Source: Bagarius yarrelli (taxonomy: Eukaryota > Chordata > Actinopteri > Siluriformes > Sisoridae). Taken from it: a DNA stretch of 64,000 nt. Made by a program: the position numbers and the translations under genes. This document shows, one piece after another, positions 11,741-23,870 of the stretch. Every line of letters begins with the position of its first letter. Positions within the stretch are counted from its first letter, which is position 1. A model generated the notes under the pieces. It worked only from the letters and a program-made list of their open reading frames with translations. It was not told where the DNA came from and did not search any database. The stretch is from NCBI GenBank assembly GCA_005784505.1, contig VCAZ01000126.1, forward strand, positions 118,501 through 182,500, written 5' to 3'.

Positions 11741-12224
11741 CCTTGTTCCAGGGAGTGTGTGTATAAATGTAGAGGAGAGAGTGTGTGTGTGTGTGTGTGT
11801 CTGTGTGTGTGAGTTAGTTGGAGCTGCAGCTCTTATACTAGTGTGCCCAGTACTGAAAGACAAAAACGACAGAGCAAAAGACAGGGAGAGAGACAAGAGA
11901 GGGAGAGAACGAGAGAAAGACAAAGAGAGAGAGGAGGAGAGAGAGAAAGCGCTATATGTATGTATAAAGTCTAGTACTGGCTGTGCAGCTTCATATGCAA
12001 GACACACACACTTATTCCTTTTCTCCACCTTTCGTCATTCCATCTGTCCTTCACCTTGATTTTCCCGCTTCTTCCCATTCTTCCCAGTCTCTCTTTCTCT
12101 CACCCTCTCTCTCTTTATTTCTCTCTCACACACACACCCACACTCGGAGTCCATTATGCGCTACATTATGCTCCCCTCAGGCTTCATTACTGCTATATGC
12201 AGCACAAGAAGCCTGAATGCATGT

Positions 12225-12266
<42 letters not shown>

Positions 12267-12300
12267 CACTCCACGTGCTCTCATTATCCATTATCGACGT
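11441..12300. repeat. Mixed microsatellite cluster
   Basis: Contains short CA runs (11490-11531), (GA)n at 11696-11738, (GT)n around 11780-11808, purine-rich sequence at 11870-11950, CT-rich sequence at 12085-12128 and (CA)n at 12228-12264. No gene is seen in the short spacers. Confidence 0.85.
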
Positions 12301-12744
12301 CGGAGGCTAAGAGAAAGATGGAGAGGAGAAAACTAACTGTAAGAGATGAAGAGGAAACGCTGCTGAAATCACACTCGGCAAGCAAAACAACACTTTCCAC
12401 CAGGAGCTGGAACTCAGCCAGAGAGCCGCCTGTTCCAGCGACAGGTCGAGTGCGGTTTTAAAATCTTAGCTTTAACGCTAAATGTCGCTGGTTTGTGCGT
12501 ACGAAGTTGATCAGAGCGGAAAATTGGTAACGTCTCTTGAGCATATAGAGACGGTAACCGTCATTTTCGCCTTATTTTAAACAATATGTCAGAGGCATGT
12601 GTGTGTGAGCGGCACCGTATTAATGGAGCAACGACGGACAACCAAAAGTGTGTGCAGCTAAAATTATTGGTAATTATTGGCGCATTTTTTCGTTCTGGTC
12701 GAACAGATCAGCCTGAACTTATACCGATATTATAGGAAGTAAAA
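12301..12744. other. Unique DNA
   Basis: No gene or repeat recognised; open frames are short and unsupported. Confidence 0.4.
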
Positions 12745-12890
12745 CTGTAGCTTAGTGGGTAAAATGTTGGCCATAGGTTTAATTCCCAGCACCACCAAGC
12801 TGCTGGACATCTGAGCAAGGCCCTTAACCCCCAACTACTCAGTGTAATAAGTGACATAAATATAAGTTGCTTCGAATAAAGGCATCAAAA
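12745..12890 (+). mobile_element. tRNA-derived SINE, type with TAAGTTGC...AAGGCATC tail
   Basis: The 5' part, TGTAGCTTAGTGGGTAAAAT, is a tRNA-like A-box region. The core ACCACCAAGCTGCTGGACAT then GAGCAAGGCCCTTAACCC follows. The tail TATAAGTTGCTTCGAATAAA corresponds to the usual fish SINE ending (a diverged form of CGCTCTGGATAAG). The region around the B box is partly deleted. Confidence 0.8.
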
Positions 12891-14280
12891 AAATGAAGTT
12901 AAATAATAACGTCTTAACTAGCCGCAAACTAGCGCCGTGTAGCTGTTTTGCATTCCAGGACTTCGTCTGTGGCACTTTATTTAAGTTGGATTTTATATGG
13001 TCACATATCACACCGATTTATTTCCCCGGATCCCAAGACACTCATGAGATAGCCGATGCCTGGGTAAATGTGGGTCAAAGATAGCAGGGAGCCTGCGGCG
13101 GACATCCAGCTAATCATTCGGGAATCGACCTGCCGTGCTCTTTAATGCTAAAGAGTTCACCCGGGGGGTCGAGATCGATGCGGCACGCCTGAAACTCCGA
13201 TACTGACCTCACGTCGGGAAAATGTCAGTAAAACTGTAACTAGGGAGCAGAATGCAAATGACAAATCCGGAGCGAGTGGGGACGGCGGGGGCGTCCGTCG
13301 TCTTTCGTCCCTGGTAAAATCCTGTCCTGAAACTCGCTCAGCTCGCGATGATACGGTCATTTAAACACAACGTTATCATATTGCTTTCATTTCTTTTATA
13401 AATACACACAGACGTATAACCTGGTAAAAAAAAATCTATTGTACAGTACAAGAGTAACAAATTCTTGTTTTTTTTTATATAAGAGAATTTTATTTGTGGC
13501 AAAATAAATAAATAAATATCTTTTTTTCGAAAGGATGAAAAAAAAAGGATAAACACAAATAACTGTGAAAGCTTTCCAATAGTCTTGCCATTAAAATCTC
13601 TACTGCTAGGTCAAGGAGTTGTCAATCAAAATCTGAGTAGCCAATCAGAGTGGACAAAATCAGAGTAGCACAAAAAACGAAATCTGTGGCAAGAAAAAGG
13701 CATATTTACGTTTTTTTTTTTTACTTTTTTCGTTTATATATTTTTTTCGTTCCATAATTTATACATTTAATCGTGTTATAATATGTTTATAATGTTTGCA
13801 TAACCTTCAGGCTTCACTGATAGCATAAGCAAAGTGAAAAAACATCAGCAGATAAAAAAAAAGCAATATAAAAATATAACAATGCGGCGAAGCGACATTT
13901 TAACGACATTTTTTTAACGTAAGTTTGGAATAGAAGGTGTTACACAGACTAAGCTATGGTTTATAGTCCCATGTTCCGCCTGCAGAAACGCCAAGTCACT
14001 TTCAGAAGTGTGAAATGTTTCGACTCACTAACATAATTTTCGGTTTGAAGGAAACGGCACAGCAGGCCAACGGAACTCGCGCAAATACATACGCACAATC
14101 TGGAGTCTACGGGGTGTTCGCACACAAACCATCGTTTTTCTCTGCTTTATTATCCTTTGTTTGCTCGACACTTACGACTCCTGGTACGATTCTAATGATA
14201 GCGAAGGAGCATAAGTGCAGCCTGACAAAAATGAGATACAGAGAGAGAATTTTTGGCGGGGAAAATCAGGTTCCTGGTGC
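12891..14280. other. Unique AT-leaning DNA
   Basis: No gene is seen. Contains A/T-rich parts at 13430-13560 and 13680-13910. A short duplicated word group about CAATCAAAATCTGAGTAG/CAATCAGAGTGG lies at 13622-13670. Confidence 0.4.
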
Positions 14281-14600
14281 GTAAACGCGCCGTCGCTGGA
14301 CGATGACAAGTGGCGGACTTGATGAAATTTAATTACCACCCACGTGAGGTGTATGTACACACGTCCTCCCATTGCCCAGCACATTCCCGATGCAAACGAC
14401 AGGCATGTCCCCTCCCGCCAACGACTAATGATGGAGCCAGTGCGTCATGGCAGGAGAACCATCTGGTGGCTGCAAAGCTTTTAAACCAAACAAAACACTG
14501 CCAAGCCGAGCGGGGTGTACCATGGGCTTCAAACAAACATACATTTAGGCCTGCGAATGCACAGCGGCATGTGTCTTATTTCGACAATATGCGTGTGCGT
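14280..14600. promoter_or_regulatory. Possible conserved non-coding element
   Basis: About 300 bp of high-complexity, repeat-free DNA with GAAATTTAATTACCACCCAC (14323-14342), CACGTG-like and CATCTGGTGGCTG (partly CTCF-like, minus strand) words, followed by an A/T-poor stretch. The 118-codon plus-strand frame across it has no recognisable domain. The enhancer interpretation is an inference. Confidence 0.25.
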
Positions 14601-14980
14601 TTGTCTTCGTCCCAATCGGTTCCATATGCAAGTGTGTGTAAGTTCCTGTTTGTTATCAGGTTTTAGGCTGTGTTTTGCCTGGTGTGTTTTTTGACACGTT
14701 TATATTGGCTAGCGAGGTAAACAGAGCAGTGGGAGGCAGATCGGCCAGGAGAACTGCCTCCTCAGTGAATTACACACCCTTACACACACACACACACACA
14801 CTGGGTTTTTTAGCTGGGTGGAACTGGCTCATAATCAGTCAAAGTGGCATATCTAAACATAACTTCCCCATTGTTTTTTTCTCCAGTATTTTTATCGAAA
14901 CCTCGCCTCCATTACTTTTCTGACATGTAATCAGCTTCTTAAATAACACACTAAAGACTGTGTGTACAAGTGTGGGATGT

Positions 14981-15015
<35 letters not shown>

Positions 15016-15106
15016 ACAGAATTTGTTCCACAATAATTGTGTTCAGAGAATAAGTTTGTGTTCAATCAATAAGTTTGGCAGATTTACTAAGAAACTAAAA
15101 GATACC
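14600..15106. other. Unique DNA with CA and GT microsatellites
   Basis: (CA)n at about 14779-14800 and (GT)n at 14983-15011; otherwise non-repetitive, with no gene seen. Confidence 0.5.
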
Positions 15107-15836
15107 TGTCAGTTATAGGGCTTAGTTTAGGAGGCGTGGCCTCTGTGCTCATCAGTCTTAGTTTAGGAGGCGTGGCCTCTGTGCTTGTCAATCTTAGTTT
15201 AGGAGGCGAGGCCTCTGTGCTCATCAGTCTTAGTTTAGGAGGCGTGGCCTCTGTGCTCATCAGTCTTAGTTTAGGAGGCGTGCCCTCTGTATTTATCAAT
15301 CTTAGTTCAGGGGGATGCCCTCGGTGCTTGTCAGTCATAGTTTAGGAGGCGTGGCCTCTGTGCTTGTCAGTCTTAGTTAAAGAGGCGTGGCCTCTGTGCT
15401 TGTCAGTTTTAGCTCAGGAGGCGTGGCCTCTGTGCTTGTCAGTCTTAGTTAAAGAGGCGTGGCCTCTGTGCTTGTCAGTTTTAGCTCAGGAGGCGTGGCC
15501 TCTGTGCATGTCAGTCTTAGTTTAAAAGGCGTGACCTCTGTGCTTGTCAGTCTAAGTTTAGGAGGTGTGGCCTCTGTGCTCATGAGTTTTAGATTAGGGG
15601 GTGTGGCCTCTGTGCTCATCAGTTTTAGTTTAGGAGGCGTGCCCTCTGTGCTTTTCAATCTTAGCTCAGGAGGCGATCCTCTGTGCTTTTCAATCTTAGT
15701 TTAGGAGGCGTGGCCTCTGTGCTCATCAGTTTTAGTTTAGGAGGCGTGCCCTCTGTGCTTTTCAATCTTAGTTTAGGAGGCGTGGCCTCTGTGCTCATCA
15801 GTTTCAGTTTAGGAGGCGTGGCCTCGGAGCAGTTTT
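15107..15836. repeat. 36-bp minisatellite, main block (about 20 units)
   Basis: Tandem units of CTTAGTTTAGGAGGCGTGGC followed by CTCTGTGCTCATCAGT, with variants (CTTGTCAGT, TTAAAGAGG, GCTCAGG). The 36-bp period equals 12 codons, so several frames on both strands stay open over hundreds of bases and give periodic peptides. These are not genes. Confidence 0.95.
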
Positions 15837-15956
15837 AAATCACACTGTATTGAATAGATTGATACTGTATCCTGTTGATTGAGCATTTGAATGTGCATTA
15901 TGATGTACTGCATAATCTATAAAACATAATCCACAAAATCACCTCCTGTCGCCAAT

Positions 15957-16077
15957 GTGGAGGCGTGGCCTCTGTGCTCATCAGTTTTAGATCAGGAGGC
16001 GTGGCCTGTATGCTTTTCAGTCTTAGTTAAAGAGGCGTGGCCTCTGTGCTTGTCAGTCTTAGTTTAAGAGGCGTGAC
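15957..16077. repeat. 36-bp minisatellite, second block (about 3 units)
   Basis: The same unit as at 15107-15836, separated from it by about 120 bp of unique sequence. The split could be an insertion into one array or a later local duplication. Confidence 0.9.
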
Positions 16078-16500
16078 CCAGATAGTCGTCCGGTGTGAAA
16101 ACAGCGGTGAGCCGACAGTGGAACCTCAGCATCCCATTGGATCCGAACAACTGTGACATCTAACACATTATGTAATATTTGTCTACATTCTCTAACACAC
16201 ATGTACTTTGCTCGGCCCGATGCACAAACACCCATTAGGAAGGTGTGTGACGCAGAATTGTTCCTGGGCGGCGTGAGTTTGATGGACAGCTGCACGGCTC
16301 TGCTCTCCTCGCATCACTGGAGCTGCCTGTCGAGAGAATGCCGAGAGAGGACACGCGAGCTGATGCGGATTCACACACACATACACACACACCTGAAAGA
16401 AAGGAAGACGGCGCTTGAGGACAATAAAGGTTTATTCTGCTTTTATTCAGTGTTTATTTTCTGCAATAGAATAAAGTGATATAATATTTTGTATATTAAG
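16078..16500. other. Unique DNA
   Basis: No gene is recognised. A plus-strand frame at 16153-16479 is 108 codons long but has no domain or splice context. Confidence 0.4.
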
Positions 16501-16690
16501 TCTGAGTGTGAGAGAGACAAAGAGAGAGAGAGAAAAGAGCGAGAGAGAATAAGAGAGAGAAAGGGTGAGATACAGAGACAGATGCAGAGAGAATGATAGA
16601 GACGGAGAGAGAAAGAGAAAGCCAGAGAAAGAGAGAGACGGAGAGGGAGAGAGAGAGCGAGAGAGAGAGATGGAGAGACGGAGAGACATC
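16501..16690. repeat. Purine-rich GA tract
   Basis: Degenerate (GA)n with AGAGACGGAGAG-type words. Minus-strand frames here are Ser/Leu low-complexity translations. Confidence 0.85.
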
Positions 16691-16855
16691 TCATTTCCAT
16701 TTAAACAGACTGACTTACAGTGATATTTTATATTATATTGTACACTCATCCTTGAGAAATCTATTATAAACCAGCGGATGATGAATTTAGTGCCGGCGGC
16801 AGTTGTTTGTTGTCCATTTTCCTCACATCACCGACCGCTGAACACCGACATCATG

Positions 16856-16925
<70 letters not shown>
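16856..16925. repeat. (CA)n microsatellite
   Basis: About 70 bp of CA units with one phase break (ACCA) near 16888. Confidence 0.95.
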
Positions 16926-16927
<2 letters not shown>

Positions 16928-17247
16928 GATTGCACCAGTGCATCACCATAAACCGCGACTCGGCCCCCAGCTCAGTCCTGTGCTGGAATCATCCGGAGAA
17001 ACACCCCTGACTACATAACAGTCGCTAACACCAGCTTACACACACCGTTTAACCTGAGACGCTGCTGTAGCAACATCTGGGGATTAAAAAAAAATAATAA
17101 AGTTTAGCAGAAATATCGACTGTGTGTCCTTCATTCTTCCTCTTTATCAGAGCACACGGCATGATCACGCTTACTTATCATAAAGCGAATCAATGACAGC
17201 AGAAATGGGGATCTCAGAATCCTCTCATTCAGGAAATATTTCAAAAA

Positions 17248-18395
17248 AGAATCCGATTTATTCAGGAATCCGATTTATTATAGGAATCCGATTTATTCAG
17301 GAATCCGATTTATTCAGGGATCAGGAATCCGATTTTATATATATCCGATTTATTTATTATAGGAATCCGATTTATTCAGGAATCCGATTTATTCAGGAAT
17401 CCGATTTATTATAGGAATCCGATTTATTTCAGGGATTTTTATTAGGAATCCGATTTATTCAGGATCAGTTTTATCAGTTTTTATTATAGGAATCCGATTT
17501 ATTCAGGAATAGGATTTATCCGATTTATTCTAGGAATCCGATTTATTATAGGAATCCGATTTATTCAGGGATCAGTTTTATTATAGGAATCCGATTTATT
17601 CAGGGATCAGTTTTATTCAGGAATCCGATTTATTCAGGAATCCGATTTATTCAGGGATCATTTATTTTAGGATCCGATTTATTATTCAGGATCCGATTTT
17701 TTATAGAATCCGATTTATTCAGGGATCAGGGATTTTATTATAGGAATCCGATTTATTCAGGATTTATATAGAATCCGATTTATTCAGGGAATCATAGGAA
17801 TCGATTTATTCAGGAATCCGATTTATTCCACTATAGGAATCGATTTTATTCAGGAATCCGATTTTAGTTTTATTATCATTTATTATAGGAATCCGATTTA
17901 TTCAGGAATCCGATTTATTTAGGGATCAGTTTTATTCAGGAGTCCGATTTATTCAGGGATCAGTTTTATTTACATTTATTCAGGAATCCGATTTATTCAG
18001 GAATCGATTTATTATAGGAGCCGATTTTATTATAGGAATCCGATATTATTCAGGATCAGTTTTTATTATAGGAATCCGATTTATTCAGGGATCAGTTTAT
18101 CAGTTTTATTATAGGAATCCGATTTATTCAGGGATCATATTTAATGATCCGATTTATTATAGGGAATCCGATTTATCAGGGATCAGTTTTTATTATAGGA
18201 AGCGATTTATTCCGATTTATAGTTTTCAGGAATCCGATTTATCAGGATTATAGGGATCAGATTTATTCAGGAGTCCGATTTATTTAGGGATCAGATTTAT
18301 TCAGGAGTCCGATTTATTCAGGGATCAGTTTTTTATCATTTATTTAGGGAGTTTTTTTATCCGATTTCATTTTTATTCAGGGAGTCCGATTTATT
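17248..18395. repeat. 17-bp A/T-rich minisatellite array
   Basis: Degenerate tandem array of about 1.15 kb based on two related 17-mers, GGAATCCGATTTATTCA and GGGATCAGTTTTATTCA, with a TATAGG variant replacing TTCAGG. Many single-base insertions and deletions break the period, so frames do not stay open. No gene. Confidence 0.95.
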
Positions 18396-18565
18396 AAGCA
18401 CGTCATATTCAGAAATTTTACATTTTTTATTGTCAAATTTTATATGTCATGAAATAAATTCAACAATAAATTTAATACAGAAACAAACAAACAAAAAAAA
18501 AATTCAGCAAACATCTTTCGGGACATCAAGTGCTTAGTGCTACTGCTACTTTCTGTGTGTGTGTG

Positions 18566-18596
<31 letters not shown>

Positions 18597-19826
18597 TGGA
18601 GTGGCACTAACCACACCTAGCACACCACATGGGAACCCTTAATTTAGTGCATATTGCAAAAACAAGCATCAAGGCGATCTGGTTTTCTCTCTCGCTCTCT
18701 CCGAGCAGCAGGAGTCCTGCCTGGGGAGCGTGCTTTATGTCAATGAGTAAGAGGAGTGGAGAACGAGGGATTATACCTGTAGAGAGGTGGGAGAGTGAGA
18801 AACAGAGCGGAGGAGGGGAGGAATCGCGGAAAAGAAATGCTGAAGCGTTTCGACTCCAACTCGACTTCCTGCAATTAGAAACGAGACATCGAACGAGTAC
18901 AAACGCGGGAATGGGTGCAAAACGAGATAAAAACGAGAGAGAGAGAGAGAGAGAGAGAGAGTAATCCATCATTTCATTATAATAATATGTCTTTAAAATA
19001 ACTGCATGAGAAATAAAGAGTTCTATCGTTGTGCTGTTATTGCGAGCGCTGCAGCAGGTCAGTGTTAGACAAGACTTACAATTTACTGCAATGTCAATAT
19101 CATATTTACATATTGCTCAGCTTAACAAATCTCACACACACACACACACACAGACTGCAGCTGTCTCCGGTGCAAAAAGTCCGAAGCGGTCATCTTAAAG
19201 CGATAATAAGCGAAATTGGGGACAAGCTCTCGGAGACGACTTTCCCCAATCCCCTGGTGTGCTTTTTAAAAGAATGTGTTGGTCTTTTGCACTAAATAAA
19301 GATCGCATTCTGGAGCGTCCAGCACGGCCCTGCCTGCTTTTATTTACACTTAATGCAACGCCAGTGTGAGCAGGGTGGCCAGCGGAGGTGTGGAATGTTC
19401 CAGACTGCAATTATGGAAATGAATAAATACTCAGGGAGGATGAGAAAAAAAGAGTTTAGGCAGAGTTTTAAATTCTTTGAAAAATTTTGAGTAGAAAAGT
19501 ATAAAAAAAAAAAAAGTGTGAAAGGAAAAAATGTCTTTTACTAATTTACGAACTCGTCTCTTAAGTCCCGTTTTTTGCACACCACCAGTCGGTCATCTGT
19601 GCAAAATGCATCCAAATTATTACCCTCAGCATGACAGTTGTCTGTTAACAGTGGGTGGCAAACGGTCCCCTGAACAACGTCTTAAAATTCCTTCACGCAA
19701 ACGTAAATTCTCTTGGTCGTTTATGTCAGCAGCAAGTAAAGATGTTAGCGACCTTGAAGCCCAGGTTAGGTAGCTTTGCAAAACGCAAAATTGCAGCTAA
19801 ACGCTAGAGTTTTTAGAGAAATAGTT
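18396..19826. other. Unique DNA with microsatellites
   Basis: (GT)n at 18555-18596, (GA)n at 18931-18961 and a short (CA)n at 19132-19152. The rest is unique and no gene is recognised. Confidence 0.5.
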
Positions 19827-19844
19827 GGGGGGGGGGGGGGGGGG
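19827..19844. repeat. Poly-G run (18 bp)
   Basis: Uninterrupted G on the plus strand. It could form intermolecular quadruplexes and is error-prone in sequencing. Confidence 0.95.
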
Positions 19845-20871
19845 TTTGAGAGGAAATTGTGGGTTTTTTTTTATGGCAGCTCATTTTTTAAAAACATTTT
19901 ATTTTAATTTTTAGCCATGAAAAAAAAGCAGTATCATGTAAAAGTCGCTACAAAAAGGTATTTGTGTTGTTTTTTATTTGTTTGTTATTATTTTATTATC
20001 AAGGATTTACATTCACCTTTTGCCAGAAAGCGTCATAAACAGAATTAATGCGAGGCAGTTGATTAACTGGCCTTTTTATAGATGAAATGAGCTTCATTTG
20101 TACATGACTGGACAGTTCTGCAGCACCAGCGCTGGAACTGGGTAAAAACCTGCCCCCGGTGGCTGGAATAGCAGGAATCGAGGCCTTGCTGCGGTTTGTT
20201 TTAAGGCTGAAGGAGAGAAATGTGTAGCCTTAACGCAGTCTGTTACAAATCTAATATTAACCGGCAAGGATCGAACCCATGACCTTCTGTTTGCTGGTGT
20301 GATTAAAAGCAACAAAAAGGTCAGTGGGTAGGCGCTACTGGGGGGGCTACAGTTACAATGACAGAGAGAAAGAGAAAGAGAGAGAGAGAAAGAGAGATTA
20401 ATTGTCAGTAAACATAACCTACATCATTTCTATATAGAGACTAAACCCACACCACCCTTTTCCTTTAAATTGTAACTGGTTTGTATCTCCATCATCCTTT
20501 ACTTAAATTGACATCCTACCATGACTGAAAAATACCAGCAGGCATGAAAGGAAGTTAAAAGAAAAGCGCAAACGTTAATTTAACTTTAATTCCTGACCTC
20601 TGGAAATCCACCACTTCACAGGCGGGTTAATGGAATATGAACACGAGGCGGTAGATGGATTTGTTCCTTGAGATGCGTTGTTGGCAGGCTGCTGTTTAGC
20701 AGATTGATGAGGTGAACTGATGTTAGACTTGTTTTTAGAAAAGATGTGGTTGTTGCCTCGTCACAAACGCGCCGCTATTATGTGATACAATGCGATTTGG
20801 TTCAGTGTCATTCGGTCAGAAAAAAAAAAAAAAAAAAAGATGTAGCAAGTGAGGATCCATTATTACTGCGA
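19845..20871. other. Unique DNA with a GA tract
   Basis: Contains a GA-rich tract at 20357-20397 and a poly-A run at 20819-20838. The words GGATCGAACCCATGACCTTC near 20268-20287 resemble a reversed SINE head, but too little remains to call it. Confidence 0.4.
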
Positions 20872-21460
20872 TTTGGTTTAATCATGTGCAGTGTAATATT
20901 ACTGATAATAAGAATAATACACAGATATGAACTGATTCATTCATTCATTCACTAATTGACTGGCCAAAGGATTCGGTGATTTTAACTGAATCAGTCATGA
21001 AATTATGATTAGTTAGTTTAATTACGTGCAGTATAATATCACTAATAATAGAAATAATAAGAATAATGCACATAAATGGGAAATGATTCACTAATTCATT
21101 GACCAAATGATTCACTGAATCAGTAAAACTGTGTAATAGAATCAATAAGCCCTTATATTGTTTTATTACGTACAATACTACATTAGAAGTAACATAAAAA
21201 TTACACACAGACCTGAACTGATTCACTCATCGATTCACTAATTGATTCAATGCATCACCTTTTGACTGAATCAGTAAAACTGTATATTATAAATTAGAAT
21301 ACACCCCTTTATTACCAAGATTTTGTTTAAACAGGTACGCTAATATATTAAATAATAATAAGAATATCCATAAAACTGAATCGATTCATTAATCGATTCG
21401 GTGCCTTAACTTGACTGGATCAGTGAAGCTGTGTCATAAATATTGATCCGATTCAGTCAG
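20872..21460. repeat. Degenerate tandem repeat of about 145 bp, four copies
   Basis: Recurring order: TTTAATTACGTGCAGTATAA, an AATAATA-rich stretch, CACACAGA, TGAACTGATTCACT, ATTGA, then CTGAATCAGTAAAACTGT. The first words recur at about 20875, 21019, 21160 and 21325, spaced 141-165 bp. Copies are strongly diverged. No coding capacity. Confidence 0.75.
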
Positions 21461-22325
21461 TCTTCCCAAGCGCCCGCTTGTCAGCGTTAACTCTGGAAAA
21501 CCTCAACGAAAGAAACACGGTCGACTCGATACTCAATTGCCCTTAATTTATCTTAACCTTAAAGTGTCTTCACACCATTTCTGCCTCCATTTAGCTCTTA
21601 ACCTGCTATATACTTTTATTAGATTCCATTCTATCTTTATATCAAGAAATCCAGTAAGCTATAGGATTGGTAAAGCTAACGAAAAACCATACGGAATGAA
21701 AGAATGAAGAGCTTCCACCGCCGCTCTACGAGATTAGTTTCATATGGAAATCTGCATGTGATTCCTGAGGGTTGGTAGAATGGAAGCTGCTTTCCTCATC
21801 CTGCTAACGAGATTTTAGTATTAACGACCGCTGCGGCACCACACCAAGCTATGATACCTGTGAATCTGGAAGAGAGACGCAAAGAGTGTTGAGATGAAAT
21901 ACTTTCATACTACACAGTATGCGAACTGCTCCAGATGATGTAGGTGGTACAGTTGTGGTTGTAGTGTAGAGGTTTGGAGTTGTGTTAACAGGGTTTCTTG
22001 CTTTAATAGGCAGTGTTTTTTTTTTTTATCATCAATATGTGAAATGTCTCTCTGTGTGTAATTATTATATATGGGAGTATTATTGGTTTCTTTAAATGCG
22101 ACATGATAGCGGTGGTATTAAGAGGTGTATCAGTCGGGTAAATCCTCACCGAAGACCCGGGTACCAAATGCACCGCCCGTCACTGGTTATTTAAGCGGTG
22201 ATGAAAAAAAAAAACATCTTTTAAAGAATAAAACATTTTATCTTGAAGAATGAGTCAGCCTTACTCTGAGATTGTAATAAAAGAAAAGCAAACACAGCAG
22301 CCATTTAATTGTTTTTCTTTCTCTC

Positions 22326-22330
<5 letters not shown>
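21461..22330. other. Unique DNA
   Basis: No gene or recognised repeat apart from a short T-run near 22017-22027. Confidence 0.4.
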
Positions 22331-22369
<39 letters not shown>

Positions 22370-22710
22370 GCGTCAGCGTTGTTTGTCTTTATACAGCAAT
22401 CATTTCGAACATTATTGTAAAATGAAAATTTAATATAAGCTCACATTAAATGATAGTAGTGGAAAGTGTGTGTGTGCGTGTGTGCTGGATCTCAGCCGGC
22501 CGATGTGTGCTTTTCAACAGCCGGCTGATCTCACACACACACACACACACACACAAAGGGGAACAACACAAGCTCAGTGGGGAAGTGTGCTAACAGTCAT
22601 CAGACTTGCGTGGCATCTCTTTCTTCTCCACACTCCTTATTATTTTCCTCTTGGTTATGACAAGACACTTTTGAGGACAATCGACTCATCAGTGTCCTTC
22701 AGAGGGTGTG

Positions 22711-22778
<68 letters not shown>

Positions 22779-22832
22779 CTAAGACTCAGGCACAACTACT
22801 TGATGTACATAGCCTTCTCTATTCTCTATTAC

Positions 22833-22864
<32 letters not shown>

Positions 22865-22878
22865 TGTGTGTGAGAGAG

Positions 22879-22921
<43 letters not shown>

Positions 22922-23094
22922 GGAATCATTTTAACCAATTTACTTCCACAGCTTTAATACACTTGCATGCAAACAAGCCAAATGTGACACGCATCAGAAG
23001 ATGCAAAGTAATTTTAGATTTTTGACACACACCCCGGTAAAAGTGCCTACGGAAAGCCAAGTGCAACAACACACACACACACACACACACACAC
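22331..23094. repeat. Dense cluster of GT and CA microsatellites
   Basis: (GT)n at 22331-22366, (CA)n at 22532-22554 and 22716-22776, (GT)n at 22833-22919 with a GAGAGAG interruption, and (CA)n at 23069-23094. Oppositely oriented runs face each other, so a transcript could fold into a long CA/UG hairpin. Confidence 0.95.
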
Positions 23095-23315
23095 TTTGAT
23101 TCTGGTAGTGTTGGAGGTGCTAGAGTGTAAGAGAACAGTGAGTGTGGATGAGAGTGAATCACAGGATCAACAGAAGGAGTGTTTTTCTCCATTAGTCTGT
23201 AATCAGTGTCGCTGTTACAGAAACGCACTGAACTGTCAATCATTCCAGACTGAACAACTGACATCCCAACCCAACAGAACCGAAAAAACGTGTCATCATT
23301 CCAACAATTTCCAAC
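23095..23315. other. Unique DNA
   Basis: No gene recognised. Confidence 0.4.
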
Positions 23316-23870
23316 TCATTTCCATTCATTCAGTTCATTTTATTTCATTTCAATAAATTTTATTTAAGTTAGTTTTTCCTTTTTTTTCCCCTTTCATTTT
23401 AATGTAATTTTATTTTATTTTAATTAATTTGACTTGATTTCCTTTCATTCCGTTTCAATTCAATTAATTTTTTTTCCTTTATTTCAATTTCATTCAATTC
23501 CACTCATTTTAATTAGTTTAGTTTTATTTCAATCCATTTTATTTTATTTAATTCAATTTACCTAAATTAATTTCATCGTATTTCACTTCTATTCACTTTA
23601 TTTCCATTTCATTCGAATTTGTTTTATTAAATTTCGATTCAATTCAATTTGAATTCATTTTGATTTATTTCGATTTAATTCATCATCCACTCATTTTATT
23701 GATATTCATTTCAATTTAATTCCATTCATTTTATTTCATTCACTTCAGTTCCTTTTGTTTTATTCCATTGCTTTCATTTCATTTCATTTCATTCTATTTT
23801 AATTCATTTCAATTCAATGCATTTAATTTTAATTTCATTTTATTTGACTTATTCAATTCTATAGGGTTTC
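23316..23870. repeat. T-rich degenerate pentamer tract (ATTTC/AATTC)
   Basis: About 550 bp in which ATTTC, ATTTT and AATTC words recur with a loose five-base rhythm; perfect ATTTC runs are seen near 23775-23790. Probably an old pentanucleotide microsatellite that has decayed. Confidence 0.75.

Noticed and set aside
15087..15704. Periodic repeat-protein frames on both strands
   Set aside because: They are translations of a 36-bp minisatellite whose unit is a multiple of three.
15107..16077. CRISPR array
   Set aside because: Units are contiguous with no unique spacers, and the DNA is vertebrate.
20255..20340. Reversed SINE head
   Set aside because: Only a short GGATCGAACCCATGACCTTC stretch matches; no core or tail is present.
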